The notes under the pieces are model-generated. The model saw only the letters and a list, made by a program, of their open reading frames with translations, ran no database searches and was not told the DNA's origin. Positions 25,645 to 35,415 of a DNA stretch of 64,000 bases are shown here, in pieces. The stretch comes from Corynebacterium glaucum. Lineage in GTDB: Bacteria; Actinomycetota; Actinomycetes; Mycobacteriales; Mycobacteriaceae. Location of the stretch: positions 1,848,674 through 1,912,673 of the forward strand of contig NZ_CP019688.1 in NCBI RefSeq assembly GCF_002287505.1. Reading direction: 5' to 3'. The translations under genes and the position numbers were made by a program. Positions within the stretch are counted from its first letter, which is position 1. Each line of letters begins with the position of its first letter.

Positions 25645-25868
25645 GTGTCCATCGCTTCCTGGTAGTGAAATGATGCCGGAGGGCTACTCCGCCTAGTGGC
25701 CACGCCTTCCAAGCACGAAGTTTCCAGCCCAAGTGTTGCGCGGTCGTGTCTAGTAACACCGTGGTGAGTATTGAGTAACGCATTGGTGAGCATCCAGTAA
25801 CGGTCCGGGGGAGGATTCTGGTGACCGCGTGACTTCAGGGCACGCGGCGTTACCAGAGGAGTCTGATT

Positions 25869-27508
25869 GTGACTGACTACCGGGCGGTAATGGATCAAGT
25901 GCTGAAAGGCTGGTCTGTCCGCCAAATCTGTTCGAGTTTGCGGTGCTCGCACACCACTGTGCAAAAAGCCCGCGGTGCGCTGGTGGAACACAACATCACA
26001 ACGCGTGAGCAACTTCGTGGGGTTGCTGATCATGAGCTGGCGGACTGGTTCGTCGACGGGCGCAGCCATGCTCAGGGGGATTTCGTCCCGATCGATTTCG
26101 ACGCTGTCGCCAAGGCGCGCACCGGGCGCAACAAGGTGACCTTGCAGGTGCTGTGGGGCCGCTACACCGCACAGTCTGCGGGCACAGGCCAGCGGTATTA
26201 CAGCTACGAGCGGTTTCGCCAGCTTGTGGCTCAACACGTTGATGCAGCCGGGCTGACCGCCAGGATCACCCATGCCCCAGGCCATACGATGCAGGTGGAC
26301 TGGGCAGGCACGAAGATGCCGCTGTTTGACCCCACCGGCGGGCAAGGCTTGCAGGTCAGCATCTTTGTCGCCTCGCTGCCGTATTCGGGCATGGTATTCG
26401 CCTGCGCGTGCGCGGATGAGCGCCAGGACGCGTGGCTTGCAGCCCATATCCGCGCGTTCGAGTACTTCGGCGGGGTCGCCGAGGTCATCGTGCCAGATAA
26501 CGCCTCGACAGCCTCGAACGCGATCAGTGCCGCGATAAAAATCGCCGGGTCAACTCCACCTACGAGGAGTTTTTGGAGCACTACAACACCGCCGCGTTGC
26601 CGGCCCGCGCGAAACGACCCAAAGACAAGGCCAGCGTCGAAGCCGCAGTCAAGATCGTCACCCAGAACGTCATCCACGCACTCGATGGCCACCAGTGCGT
26701 CGGGATAGACGAGCTCAACGCAAAAATCACCGCCCTGGTCGATGGGATCAACGCTGCCGAACCGTTTCGCGGCAATGCGACGAGCAGGCGCGCATTGTTC
26801 GATCAGTTCGAACGCGACGTGCTCACCGCGCTGCCTACAACACCGTGGCAGCGCACCGAATGGAAACGCGCCAAAGTCGCGCCCAATTTCCACATCAGAG
26901 TGCACAACGTGCATTACTCGGTACCGCACCAACTGGTGGGCCGCACCGTGGACGTGCGTATCACCGGTGACAGCCTCGCCGTCTTCGACGCCGGGCAGCG
27001 TGTGGCCACCCACCAACTCGCACGTGTCCGCGGGGTGTACGTCACCGACACCGACCACATCCCGGCGAACATGGGTGACACCCGGGGGTTGTGGACAAGC
27101 GAGTACTTCCTGCGCGAAGCCGCCAAAATCGGGCCGGCCACCCGCCAGGTGATCTTTGAGCTCATCGAAACCAAAGCGATCCCTGCCCAGGCGTACCAAG
27201 CGTGCCGCAACGTGCTCAACATGGGCAAACACGCCAACAAGCCAATCCTCGAGGAGGCCTGCCGGCGTTTGGTGTCCACCGACGGCGCCAGGCGTGCTGT
27301 GTCGTATACCGCGGTGAAAAACATGATGGCCGCCGTGCGCAAAGACACCTCCACACGACCCACAGGCACTGACCTTTCAACCGATCTGCCAACAAGCAGA
27401 CCCACCCGTGACGTGCCTACCCCGACAGCGCGTGACACGCGCGGCGCCTACCTCGGTGGTGCCGCCCAGTTCAGCCTCGAAAACCTCACCAAGAAGGGAT
27501 CTGCATAA
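25869..27508 (+). pseudogene. istA: IS21-type transposase istA, frameshifted by one base
   Basis: The first frame runs from GTG 25869 to about 26540 (HTH WSVRQICSSLRCSHTTVQKA; catalytic HTMQVDWAGTKMPL; VIVPDNAS). The true continuation is in another frame from about 26537 (RDKNRRVNSTYEEFLEHYN ... PKDKASVEAAV). Loss of one base near 26535 explains the shift. The C-terminal part is complete to 27508 and has the usual beta-barrel. Confidence 0.88.
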
Positions 27509-27511
27509 CCC

Positions 27512-28279
27512 ATGCCCCGCCCACAACCAGCATCAGCATCCGCCCGCTTCCTCGACGAATCAGTCCTGCCGATCTTTACAGATCTGCGGATGACCGCCTT
27601 CGGACAAAGTGTTATCGACATCGCCGCCGATCCCGCATTCGACGATTGGAGCTTCTCCGACAAAGTGCTCTACGCACTCGATAAAGAGGTAGCGGCCAAG
27701 CGTGAGAGGCGAGTCAACAAACTGCTCAAAGCATCCCGATCGCCAAATCCCGATGCTTGTATCGAAGACGTCACCTACACGCCCGACCGCACCATCAACA
27801 AAGAGCAAATCACCCGACTCGCTCACTGTCAATGGTGCCAAAGCGCACAAAACATTGTCATCCTGGGCAAATCCTCCGTCGGCAAAACCTACCTCGCCCA
27901 AGCACTGCTCACCGCAGCGTGCCGAAACGACTACTCCGCACGCTTCTTCCGCACCGACACACTCGCCAACCACCTCGCCGTGCTCAAACACGACGACCCA
28001 GCCCGCATCACTTTCCTCGAAGACCTCCACCACACAGACGTGTTAGTCCTCGACGACTTCCTCACCACCCCAATCGATGCCGCCACCGCACACCAGCTGC
28101 TCAACATCCTCGCAGAGCGCGAACCCCGCGGATCCACCATCGTGACATCCCAGTTCACACCCGACGAATGGTACAAATCCATCCCCGACGCCGTCATCGC
28201 CGAATCCATCCTCAACCGACTCGTCGCCGGCGCCGAAATCATCACACTCGAAGGCACCAACATGCGACTGACCCCATAA
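27512..28279 (+). CDS. istB: IstB-type ATPase of IS21 copy 2
   Basis: 255 residues with Walker A LGKSSVGKTYLA (about 113-124), Walker B DVLVLDDFLTTP and sensor STIVTSQF. It starts 3 bp after the istA frame ends. Intact. Helper ATPase for transposition. Confidence 0.9.
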   Translation: MPRPQPASASARFLDESVLPIFTDLRMTAFGQSVIDIAADPAFDDWSFSDKVLYALDKEVAAKRERRVNKLLKASRSPNPDACIEDVTYTPDRTINKEQITRLAHCQWCQSAQNIVILGKSSVGKTYLAQALLTAACRNDYSARFFRTDTLANHLAVLKHDDPARITFLEDLHHTDVLVLDDFLTTPIDAATAHQLLNILAEREPRGSTIVTSQFTPDEWYKSIPDAVIAESILNRLVAGAEIITLEGTNMRLTP

Positions 28280-28500
28280 CCCCCGCCACCAACCCAAACG
28301 CCCGGGCGTTACTCGATACTCACCCGGGCGTTACCGGAAACCCACCACGCCGTTACTAAAAACGTGGTCTAAACACCCAAGAGCGGATAAAACACCCAGC
28401 TCCAGCTCGAGGCGCCAGATGTATGAAGGTGCGGGCCTCTCGTAGAACTTGCAGAATCGATTGTCTTAAAGATTGATCCTCTTGAGATAGTATTCCATTT

Positions 28501-28821
28501 ATGGATATCGCCCTGCGAATTGACTCGATGGGCGCGACGAGAGGAGGCGCAGGCACTGGTCGGACCTATATTTCAGAGACGATCGATCTAATCCGAGAAT
28601 GGCCCCTTCCTTTCGCCGTTGCGCCAGCAGGAGAGCACGATATCTCCGTTTCGCTTTCCCACCCTTTCGATCTTGATCCGGCCCCACTGACGAAGCTTAA
28701 AGGGCTGCAAAACTTTTACCGGAAGCCGCCGAATCGGTTCACGAGAGGGCGTTGGCAACCGTCACCGAGAGGGAAATCAGGTCACTCTAACCAGGGAAGT
28801 AGTGTTGAAGTAGTTAACTAA
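28501..28821 (+). CDS. Doubtful short frame between IS copy 2 and the next gene
   Basis: 106 codons from ATG 28501. The first 45 residues (MDIALRIDSMGATRGGAG) look like the start of a nucleotide-sugar-binding protein, but the rest is low in structure and ends in Arg/Ser-rich sequence. No ribosome binding site; a TAGTAT box 15 bp before ATG could support a leaderless start. It may be a gene truncated by past rearrangement. Nothing else is seen between 28361 and 28881. Confidence 0.3.
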   Translation: MDIALRIDSMGATRGGAGTGRTYISETIDLIREWPLPFAVAPAGEHDISVSLSHPFDLDPAPLTKLKGLQNFYRKPPNRFTRGRWQPSPRGKSGHSNQGSSVEVVN

Positions 28822-28881
28822 CTGTATGACTAACGGCTCCACGGAATGGGGCCAACGAAACCTATCGATTTAGAGGAAAAA

Positions 28882-30075
28882 ATGGTTTTCATTGGGACCA
28901 CAAGGTTCAGTCTTTTCAAGCCGGACTCTGGGGCGTGGCGGTCGTCCGCAAACGGCGCATTCTCTAGTCCAGAGCAGTATAAAGAGTATTTGTTCTCGCC
29001 TCGGAGGATCGAACCGAGAATGAAGATTTTACGTGAGGTCAGTCTTCCAAACCTCGCTGTTGCGGCTGAATCCCACACTATTCGCCACATCATCCACTAT
29101 TCGCCGGAGCTCCCATCTCAATATTTGCGACAGCTGGAAGCATTGCAACGCGATTTTCCTTTCGTTGTACTTTCCGACGCCAGCGATTCAACTGGGGCGA
29201 GACACCCTTACACCATTGCGAACGAACTAAATCCTCACCAGAAGCCGTATGTAATTTACCGATTGGACGACGACGACTTTCTGTCAACGAGCTACTTTGA
29301 TCAACTTGCCCCGCTTGTGAGCGAGGCCAACCTTGGTTTTCGGGTCTCATTGGCGGCGGGGTTAACCGGCATTTTCGATGGCGAGCGATTCTCAACCATC
29401 CGATACTCGTACAAGCCATACATCGCGATCGGCCTAGCTGGCATATACGGACGGAATTCCCAAGGGCAATTCGTAGCGCCTGCTGAGACAGCACACAACC
29501 TTTCGGACCGCGTCGGCACTGTGATGGTGGATGCAACCGAGTGCTCATACTTCTGGACCCGTCACGCGGGGCAAGACACCGATTTCGGCAAGAATGAGGG
29601 CTTTGACGTAACGAGGAAAGAGGTGGCATCGCTCCCTCCAATTCCAACGAATTGGAACCTATTCGAAAGTTTTCCGAGCCTAAGAGACCATACAGATAGC
29701 TTAAGCCGATCTGAGGTAATCAGCGATACCGACGTTTCGGAAGACGGGAAACCGCTCAGAATTAATGCGACTGGACGATTCTCACTCTTGTTGGATGCCA
29801 CCTTCCCCGATGGAATGCAGGCCAACGCTGGCCTAATCAGTTTCCAGATTGAACGTGACGGGGTCCCGACAGACGACATTGAAGTCCAGGGCATGACTCG
29901 ATCCCCGAACCCAACTATCGGGCAGTACCGCTACATCACGACGTACGCGGGGCGCAGATCAAACCAATTTGACTTTGAGCTTCCTCCCGGCTGTGAAGTG
30001 ATTGGTGCCAGGATTACTCCATTTGGCGCATTAGGCAAGCCATTCCACATAAATAGTCTTTACATACTCCAGTGA
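28882..30075 (+). CDS. Putative glycosyltransferase, rhamnosyltransferase-like (PF11316 type)
   Basis: 397 residues from ATG 28882, chosen because AGAGGAAAAA precedes it; a frame-compatible upstream ATG at 28846 lacks a site. Begins FIGTTRFSLFKPDSGAW; the GT-A metal motif is YRLDDDDFLS, with later conserved TRHAGQDTDFG. The C-terminal 130 residues are a beta-rich domain. It is paralogous to the protein at 40378-41799, which shares RFIGQTRYSLF, YSPERLD, RYRLDDDDVLSKHYF and INHTGQDN. Sugar specificity is unknown. Confidence 0.75.
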   Translation: MVFIGTTRFSLFKPDSGAWRSSANGAFSSPEQYKEYLFSPRRIEPRMKILREVSLPNLAVAAESHTIRHIIHYSPELPSQYLRQLEALQRDFPFVVLSDASDSTGARHPYTIANELNPHQKPYVIYRLDDDDFLSTSYFDQLAPLVSEANLGFRVSLAAGLTGIFDGERFSTIRYSYKPYIAIGLAGIYGRNSQGQFVAPAETAHNLSDRVGTVMVDATECSYFWTRHAGQDTDFGKNEGFDVTRKEVASLPPIPTNWNLFESFPSLRDHTDSLSRSEVISDTDVSEDGKPLRINATGRFSLLLDATFPDGMQANAGLISFQIERDGVPTDDIEVQGMTRSPNPTIGQYRYITTYAGRRSNQFDFELPPGCEVIGARITPFGALGKPFHINSLYILQ

Positions 30076-30117
30076 TCGCTCTTCGCAAGCGCGGCCACGT
30101 TTGGCCGGTGGCAACGA

Positions 30118-32067
30118 TTACGGGACGTTGTAGGGAACGGGAACTGTGGCAACATAGAGCTGCTTAAATCGTTCCATCGAGTAGCGGGTCTGAACGTATT
30201 CATCGCCTACCCGACGGCGGCTCTCATAAGTGCCGAAGTCTTGGCACTCAAGGACGTAGTCACGCATCTCGATGAGGCTATCGAAGATGTACTCATTTGG
30301 GTACATGTATTCGGCACCTGCCCAAGGACGCAGCAAGGTAATGTTTCCCGACGCAAAGCCTTCAGCTGCAGCTACGTGTGACCCCTCTGCATCGCTAAGT
30401 GAGAGGATAAATCCCTTGTCTGCAAGTGCTTCGGTGGTGTCCACCCACCCTTCAAACTTCACGGCCGACTCGAGGCCATTCACGCGAACGAACCTCTCGC
30501 ATTCCGCAAAGTATGCCCGCTCGGCGGGGTCGTTGAAGACCCAGCTCAGTTCATCCGGTCGGCGGCCGAAAACAGTGAGGGTGTAGCGGTCATCCACTTC
30601 TCTCAACGACTTCAGCAACTCGAGTGCCCGACGGTACCCCTTCCGGATTGGGATACTCCCGACCATCACCAGATTGAAAACCTTGTCTGGGTCGTTCGAC
30701 CTCTGGTACTTCTCGACCTCGATGTAGTTCGGAACGTAAACCACTTTTTCCCTATCGAAATCGAATACCCGTTGAGTCTCCTCAAACATTCCAGGAGCAA
30801 TGGTGATGACCCGATCAAGCGCGTCCCGCTTGATCTGGTTCCCGTAGTCTTTACCGGTCTCAAAACGATGCAGGCGCACAGTGAGCGATTGGCGAGGATT
30901 CTTATTCTCCGAGTACCACACCGCATTGCCGAGCATCCATTCGCAGTGGATAGCGTCAGCCCAGTCTCGAAGGCGCTTGCTTTGCTCCAGATCGTGAGTC
31001 TCGTGCCCCGTCCACTCGTCCACCTGGACCTGGTAAAACGACTCGAGTTCTGGGACTGCCGGCAAAATGAAGCGAAGATCGTACCCCGCGATTAGAAGCC
31101 GAATCTTGATCTTTTCAAGGAAAGCGTCGTAGTCCTTGTTCAAGAGTAAGTTACAGATTTCCGCAAACCGCGGCCCATACGTGAAGGTGCGTACGGCTAT
31201 CTCGTGCTCTCGGAGGAAATCGGCTAAAAGATTGAACGAGCTGCGCTTGAACCCGCCTTTGTTGAACCGGATCATGTTCTGGATCGCTGCCGAAAGTGCC
31301 ATTTGGCCACGTAGTGCGAAGTAGTCGATGCCTATCCGGCCGAGGATTTCAGTCGACTGGCGCCAAGCCGATACGTGGTTAAGCAGTTCACGGTCCTGAT
31401 ATTGCTGGGTGCTCGACGCTGCACTGGAGTCGAGCTGAACGTTATAAACGAAGTCCGGCTCATCCGAGTATTCGATCTTCCCAAGTTCAAGCGCGCGGTA
31501 GAGATAAATCGCGTCTTCTGCGAGACGGAGATCTTCTGGCCACCTCAATTTATTGGCTTCGAGGAACTCCCGGCGGTAAAGGCTGCATACCGTCGTGCTG
31601 TGTTCACGGACCACCCGTGCCACGCGTTCAGCCTGAGTAGAAGTTTGATCCCAACCGTCAATGCGATTCATGACGACCCGCTCGCGGCCGTTGTCGCGAA
31701 TTAGAGGCGCACGCACCAAGTCTGCGTTGGTTCGCTGAGCCAAGCCCAATTCGGCCGCCACGCCAGCCGGAAGGATTTCATCATCTGGATCGAGATGGAA
31801 AATATACTCACCGGTCGCCATTGTGAGCGCAGTGTTCCTCGGCACCGATGGTGTACCGCTGTTCTTGGCTAGTCGCGCCGCTTTCACCCAAGGTCGGGTC
31901 GCTTGGAAGTTCTCAATTTTGACGTAGGTGTCATCGGTTGAAGCATCGTCGACAAACACAACCTCTGTGCCCGGGATGGTGTTCTTGAGCGCATCGAGGG
32001 AGTCGAAACAGCTCGAGATCTTCGAGGAAACGTTGTAGCTGGGGATGAGAACTGAAAGAGTCGTCAT
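30118..32067 (-). CDS. Glycosyltransferase with GT2 and GT4-like domains
   Basis: 649 residues; AGAGGAAACACA precedes ATG. The N-terminal GT-A domain (about 1-230) has SVLIPSYNVSSKISSCFDSL, VVFVDDASTDDT and the metal motif HLDPDDEILP. After a helical middle, the C-terminal part (about 430-630) is GT-B-like (NLVMVGSIPIRKGYRRALEL, VKFEGWVDTTEALA, SLSDAEGSHVAAAEGFASG). Two sugar-transfer sites are therefore likely. It is the last gene of the long leftward operon, 10 bp after the preceding gene. Confidence 0.82.
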   Translation of the reverse strand: MTTLSVLIPSYNVSSKISSCFDSLDALKNTIPGTEVVFVDDASTDDTYVKIENFQATRPWVKAARLAKNSGTPSVPRNTALTMATGEYIFHLDPDDEILPAGVAAELGLAQRTNADLVRAPLIRDNGRERVVMNRIDGWDQTSTQAERVARVVREHSTTVCSLYRREFLEANKLRWPEDLRLAEDAIYLYRALELGKIEYSDEPDFVYNVQLDSSAASSTQQYQDRELLNHVSAWRQSTEILGRIGIDYFALRGQMALSAAIQNMIRFNKGGFKRSSFNLLADFLREHEIAVRTFTYGPRFAEICNLLLNKDYDAFLEKIKIRLLIAGYDLRFILPAVPELESFYQVQVDEWTGHETHDLEQSKRLRDWADAIHCEWMLGNAVWYSENKNPRQSLTVRLHRFETGKDYGNQIKRDALDRVITIAPGMFEETQRVFDFDREKVVYVPNYIEVEKYQRSNDPDKVFNLVMVGSIPIRKGYRRALELLKSLREVDDRYTLTVFGRRPDELSWVFNDPAERAYFAECERFVRVNGLESAVKFEGWVDTTEALADKGFILSLSDAEGSHVAAAEGFASGNITLLRPWAGAEYMYPNEYIFDSLIEMRDYVLECQDFGTYESRRRVGDEYVQTRYSMERFKQLYVATVPVPYNVP

Positions 32068-32077
32068 TGTGTTTCCT

Positions 32078-34450
32078 CTAAATCACGTAGTACAGGGACG
32101 GTTGACCGCTTTGCAGGTCTTGGATAAGGCCCTTGAAGTGAGTGTCCTTAACCAGCGTTGGTGCTGATTCAGCCAACCTAACCTGCGAGAACCTTGATTG
32201 GGCGGTGTCACTCACCAGATCCGTTGCCGCAACCACAGGGATATCGGTGTACTGCGCGTGCATGGCGTGATCCGCAAACGTTTCTGGCCGGATGTTGCCC
32301 TTGCTTAGCCGCTCTAACGGAATCAGCACGATGAGTTCATTGCCAGAGTAGAGCTGGTTCATCGGTGTTTCCCCTGACTGCAGCATCGGTTCCCACACCA
32401 CCGCAACCCCGCCTCGGTTGAATTCGGTGAGAGCATCCGCGTAAGCGAGATTGTCCACCGCGCTGCTCAAAAGGATAGTTCTGGGAGCACCCCATTGCCC
32501 GACACGCTTGAGCGCTGCGAACGCGTCGCTTGCTTCTTCAAAACTGTTCACACGGACCACGAGTGGCGGGACGGAAACCGACCGATCATTTGGCACCTGA
32601 GCTACAGCCAATATGTCAGCGAAGCGCTCACGGTACGTATGCGACGAGAGCACCTTACGGAGGTTCACCTCTCGAGCCCGATTCATTTCTTCGTCGCTGA
32701 GCCGCTTTAAGCCGGATGGGTTCTTGTCCAGATAGAGCACATCGTCACCGAAGAGTTCATAGACCCCATTGGAGTAGTTGGAGACGACGTAGGTATTGCA
32801 AGCCATGAGTTCAAAGATTCGGCGCGCAAACATGGTTCGGCTCACCGTCTCTGTGTTCACGGTCATGCCGATCTCGGATTCTTTGTACACATGGGCCATG
32901 TCCTCTCCGGAAACGGGAGGATTAAGTGCGTACTGGAACCGGCGCGGGAAGATCTTCGTCGGGTCATCCGATCCGTAGAACCGGTCGTAGATCTTCAGCT
33001 CTCGATCCGAAGCTTCAACCGCGTCGAACATCGTCTCCATGTCGAGGCTGCGTTGCTCGTGATTGGAGTACCATCCGCCGGCGAACACCACGTCGCGGGA
33101 ACGATGCGCCCCGTTCGTCGGGTTGAAAAGGCGAGGCTGGACAGCAAATTGCATGACGTGCACGCTCTGGTGGCCGTACTCACTGCGGTAACGGGCCGCA
33201 GACTTGTCGTCGGTGGTGAAAATGTGGTCGAAGCGAAGCGCCGTGTCTACGAAGTTGTGCTTCTTGTCCTCGTAGTGAGAGGGGTCTTCCTTGTTCCAGA
33301 AGACAGTGGGAATGCCGCGAGCTCTGCAGTACTCGAGGATCTTCAGCAGTTCGGTGCGGTTCTCGTAATTGAAGTTCTCAGACGCGTACACGCGTCCCTT
33401 CCAAGGACGAGCCTTGGAGTCATGACCGCTCCACGCCGACTCGCAGAAGAAGAGATCCGGTTGGTGCGCTTCGATTTGCTCTCTCCACGTGGAGTAGTCA
33501 AGTGAGACAAGGTCGCATTCATATCGAAACGAGTTGTAAGAAAACTCGTCGAGAATCGCGGCAACCTTGATGTCTGCGGGCTTTCGACTCGCGTACCACT
33601 CAGGATTCTTGCCCGAGAAAGTTACTCGAACCCTGTTCTGCAGATTGGTCGAATCTCCCCACTGATAAAAGGACAGAGCCAGTTTCTTCGCTCGGCGCGG
33701 TAGACGAACCGCTACGCGGTTTTCGCTCACCGAGCCGGTGACACCGAGGTATGAGAAGTAACCGTACTTGTCACTACGAGAGGGCAGAACCGGGAAATCC
33801 ATCTCACTGCCCGCTTCACCGAGCACCTTCACCGCCACGAGAGCAGCCTTCGCATTAGCTTTCCCGTCGCGAGTCAGCAGCGTGAGATCGATGTTCGCTT
33901 CCGTTGCTCCTTCAACATCCACTGTGATCTCGAGAGGCGACGCTGTGAGGTGCACCGGCTCGTAAGGAGCAAGAAACTTATCGACGTCTACATCCAACGT
34001 GGTGGTAAATTCGCCAGCCCGGGTTTGCTTGGTTTCAGCGTTAGCGACACCGAACTCTCTAGCTCGCTTCTTACCGTTGGGAGACGGAAATGTAATTGTT
34101 GGCTGTGTCTCCAGTCGCTCGGCGAGCACCGTGTCGATCCAACTGGGGAGCCGATCAATCCTCGACGATAGTTCGTTGAGTAGCGCGGATGTCCCGAACT
34201 CCGGATCCTGCAGTTGTTGCGTTTCTGAGATAAGGCGATCCAGGCGAGCGTTGAGACGCTGGTTCTGACGCTCCTGACGAGCCGATCGAACGATCAAGCC
34301 CGCCCCCAGTGCTGCGGTCGCAGTCGAAGTGAGAATCGATGCAGTCCGCGCGTTCTTCGCACCCGTAGCAGCTGCAGAAGCCACCGCTCCAGTTAAAGCT
34401 GCCCCACCTAAAGTAGCGATTTCGGCGATGAAAGCTTTTGGCTTCCGCAT
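32078..34450 (-). CDS. CgeB-family glycosyltransferase with N-terminal membrane region
   Basis: 790 residues from ATG 34450, which has AAGAAGGAT upstream; an earlier ATG at 34489 has none. A hydrophobic Ala/Gly-rich N-terminus (about 5-55) is followed by a helical stretch and a beta-rich domain (about 130-290). The GT-B domain of the CgeB/YkvP type comes next (IPTVFWNKEDPSHYED, FTTDDKSAARYRSEYG, VVFAGGWYSNHEQRS, RIFELMACNTYVVSNYSNG). The last 150 residues resemble a second Rossmann-like unit. A membrane-tethered enzyme adding sugar units before export is likely. Confidence 0.78.
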   Translation of the reverse strand: MRKPKAFIAEIATLGGAALTGAVASAAATGAKNARTASILTSTATAALGAGLIVRSARQERQNQRLNARLDRLISETQQLQDPEFGTSALLNELSSRIDRLPSWIDTVLAERLETQPTITFPSPNGKKRAREFGVANAETKQTRAGEFTTTLDVDVDKFLAPYEPVHLTASPLEITVDVEGATEANIDLTLLTRDGKANAKAALVAVKVLGEAGSEMDFPVLPSRSDKYGYFSYLGVTGSVSENRVAVRLPRRAKKLALSFYQWGDSTNLQNRVRVTFSGKNPEWYASRKPADIKVAAILDEFSYNSFRYECDLVSLDYSTWREQIEAHQPDLFFCESAWSGHDSKARPWKGRVYASENFNYENRTELLKILEYCRARGIPTVFWNKEDPSHYEDKKHNFVDTALRFDHIFTTDDKSAARYRSEYGHQSVHVMQFAVQPRLFNPTNGAHRSRDVVFAGGWYSNHEQRSLDMETMFDAVEASDRELKIYDRFYGSDDPTKIFPRRFQYALNPPVSGEDMAHVYKESEIGMTVNTETVSRTMFARRIFELMACNTYVVSNYSNGVYELFGDDVLYLDKNPSGLKRLSDEEMNRAREVNLRKVLSSHTYRERFADILAVAQVPNDRSVSVPPLVVRVNSFEEASDAFAALKRVGQWGAPRTILLSSAVDNLAYADALTEFNRGGVAVVWEPMLQSGETPMNQLYSGNELIVLIPLERLSKGNIRPETFADHAMHAQYTDIPVVAATDLVSDTAQSRFSQVRLAESAPTLVKDTHFKGLIQDLQSGQPSLYYVI

Positions 34451-34545
34451 GTCAGCGATCCTTCTTCTCGTAGCAAGCGATTCCGGCATATCGTAGCAAG
34501 CATTGCGCTTGCGCTCTCCGCTGAAAAAGACGGAGATTTTTAGAC

Positions 34546-35415
34546 CTAGCCACCACCGGAGTTCGTGAAGAAGATCGCCGGCCGACTGTAGTTGAGTTTC
34601 ACACCTTCGAGAAAGTCGTAAGCCGGGGCTTTATCTTCCTTGCCTAGGAGCCGAGCCCACTCGTGGTACAGCGGCGAAATCTCTTCCATGGGGCCGTCTT
34701 CGATGACCTCACCTTTGTGGATCCACACTGCTCGATCACAAAGCTTCTCGATGGTGCGGATGTCGTGCGAAACAAGCAAAAGGTTGCCCGCCTTGTCGAT
34801 GACCTCGCCGATCCTCTGTTCAGCTTTGGCTCCGAAGGCTGCGTCGCCGGTCGACAACGCTTCGTCGACAAGCAAGATCTCCGGATTGACTGAGGTGGAG
34901 ATGGCGAAGTTGAGGCGAGCCCCCATGCCTGAGGAGTACGTGCCCATCGGGCGGTGAATTGCTTCGCCGAGTTCTGTCCATTCCGCGATGATCCCGATCT
35001 GCTCGCGCGCCTCCGCGGGGGACATGCCGAGTGCTAAGCACCCGAGGTAGATGTTCTGCTCGCCGGTGAGATCGCGCTGCAGCGCGGGTGCGACTCCCAT
35101 GAGCGTTGGGCGGGATTTCACCAAGATGCGCCCCGTTGTCGGCTCCTCGCCACCCGAGATGAGGCGCAGCAACGTTGATTTGCCCGAGCCATTCAGGCCC
35201 ATGATGCCGACGCTCTCCCCTGGCGAGACCACCATGGACACACCTTTCAGGGCTTCTACTCTCTGGCGGCCTCTGAGCATCCGCGAATTTTTCAAATCCT
35301 CCGAACCGCCGCGGCCAATCGCGTAGGTCTTGACCACGTTATCTACGACTATCGTGGGGTCCAGGTTGCGCGATACGCGGTCAGATTCGGTCAGGTTGCT
35401 AGCTAAGTCGGACAT
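34546..35415 (-). CDS. Polysaccharide ABC exporter, ATPase subunit (Wzt/TagH type)
   Basis: 289 residues. Walker A GLNGSGKST (73-81), signature YSSGMGARL and Walker B ILLVDEALSTGD, the last typical of the polysaccharide/teichoic acid exporter branch. It lacks the C-terminal glycan-binding domain found in some Wzt proteins; only about 45 residues follow the ATPase core. It overlaps the permease gene by 17 bp. It powers export of the lipid-linked glycan across the membrane. Confidence 0.92.
   Translation of the reverse strand: MSDLASNLTESDRVSRNLDPTIVVDNVVKTYAIGRGGSEDLKNSRMLRGRQRVEALKGVSMVVSPGESVGIMGLNGSGKSTLLRLISGGEEPTTGRILVKSRPTLMGVAPALQRDLTGEQNIYLGCLALGMSPAEAREQIGIIAEWTELGEAIHRPMGTYSSGMGARLNFAISTSVNPEILLVDEALSTGDAAFGAKAEQRIGEVIDKAGNLLLVSHDIRTIEKLCDRAVWIHKGEVIEDGPMEEISPLYHEWARLLGKEDKAPAYDFLEGVKLNYSRPAIFFTNSGGG

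Larger units (their letters stand above)
25749..28360 (+). mobile_element. IS21 family element, copy 2 (different subtype)
   Basis: About 2.6 kb carrying a frameshifted istA and an intact istB unrelated in detail to copy 1. The ends contain several copies of a TAGTAAC/GAGTAACGC repeat: left TAGTAACACCGTGGTGAGTA, right complement TAGTAACGGCGTGGTGGG. Exact borders and a target duplication could not be fixed. It lies 0.7 kb from copy 1, upstream of the interrupted DUF6270-type gene. Confidence 0.85.

Noticed and set aside
25749-28360. Programmed frameshift in istA
   Set aside because: IS21 istA is normally a single frame, and no slippery sequence with a stem follows the shift site; a simple mutation is likelier.
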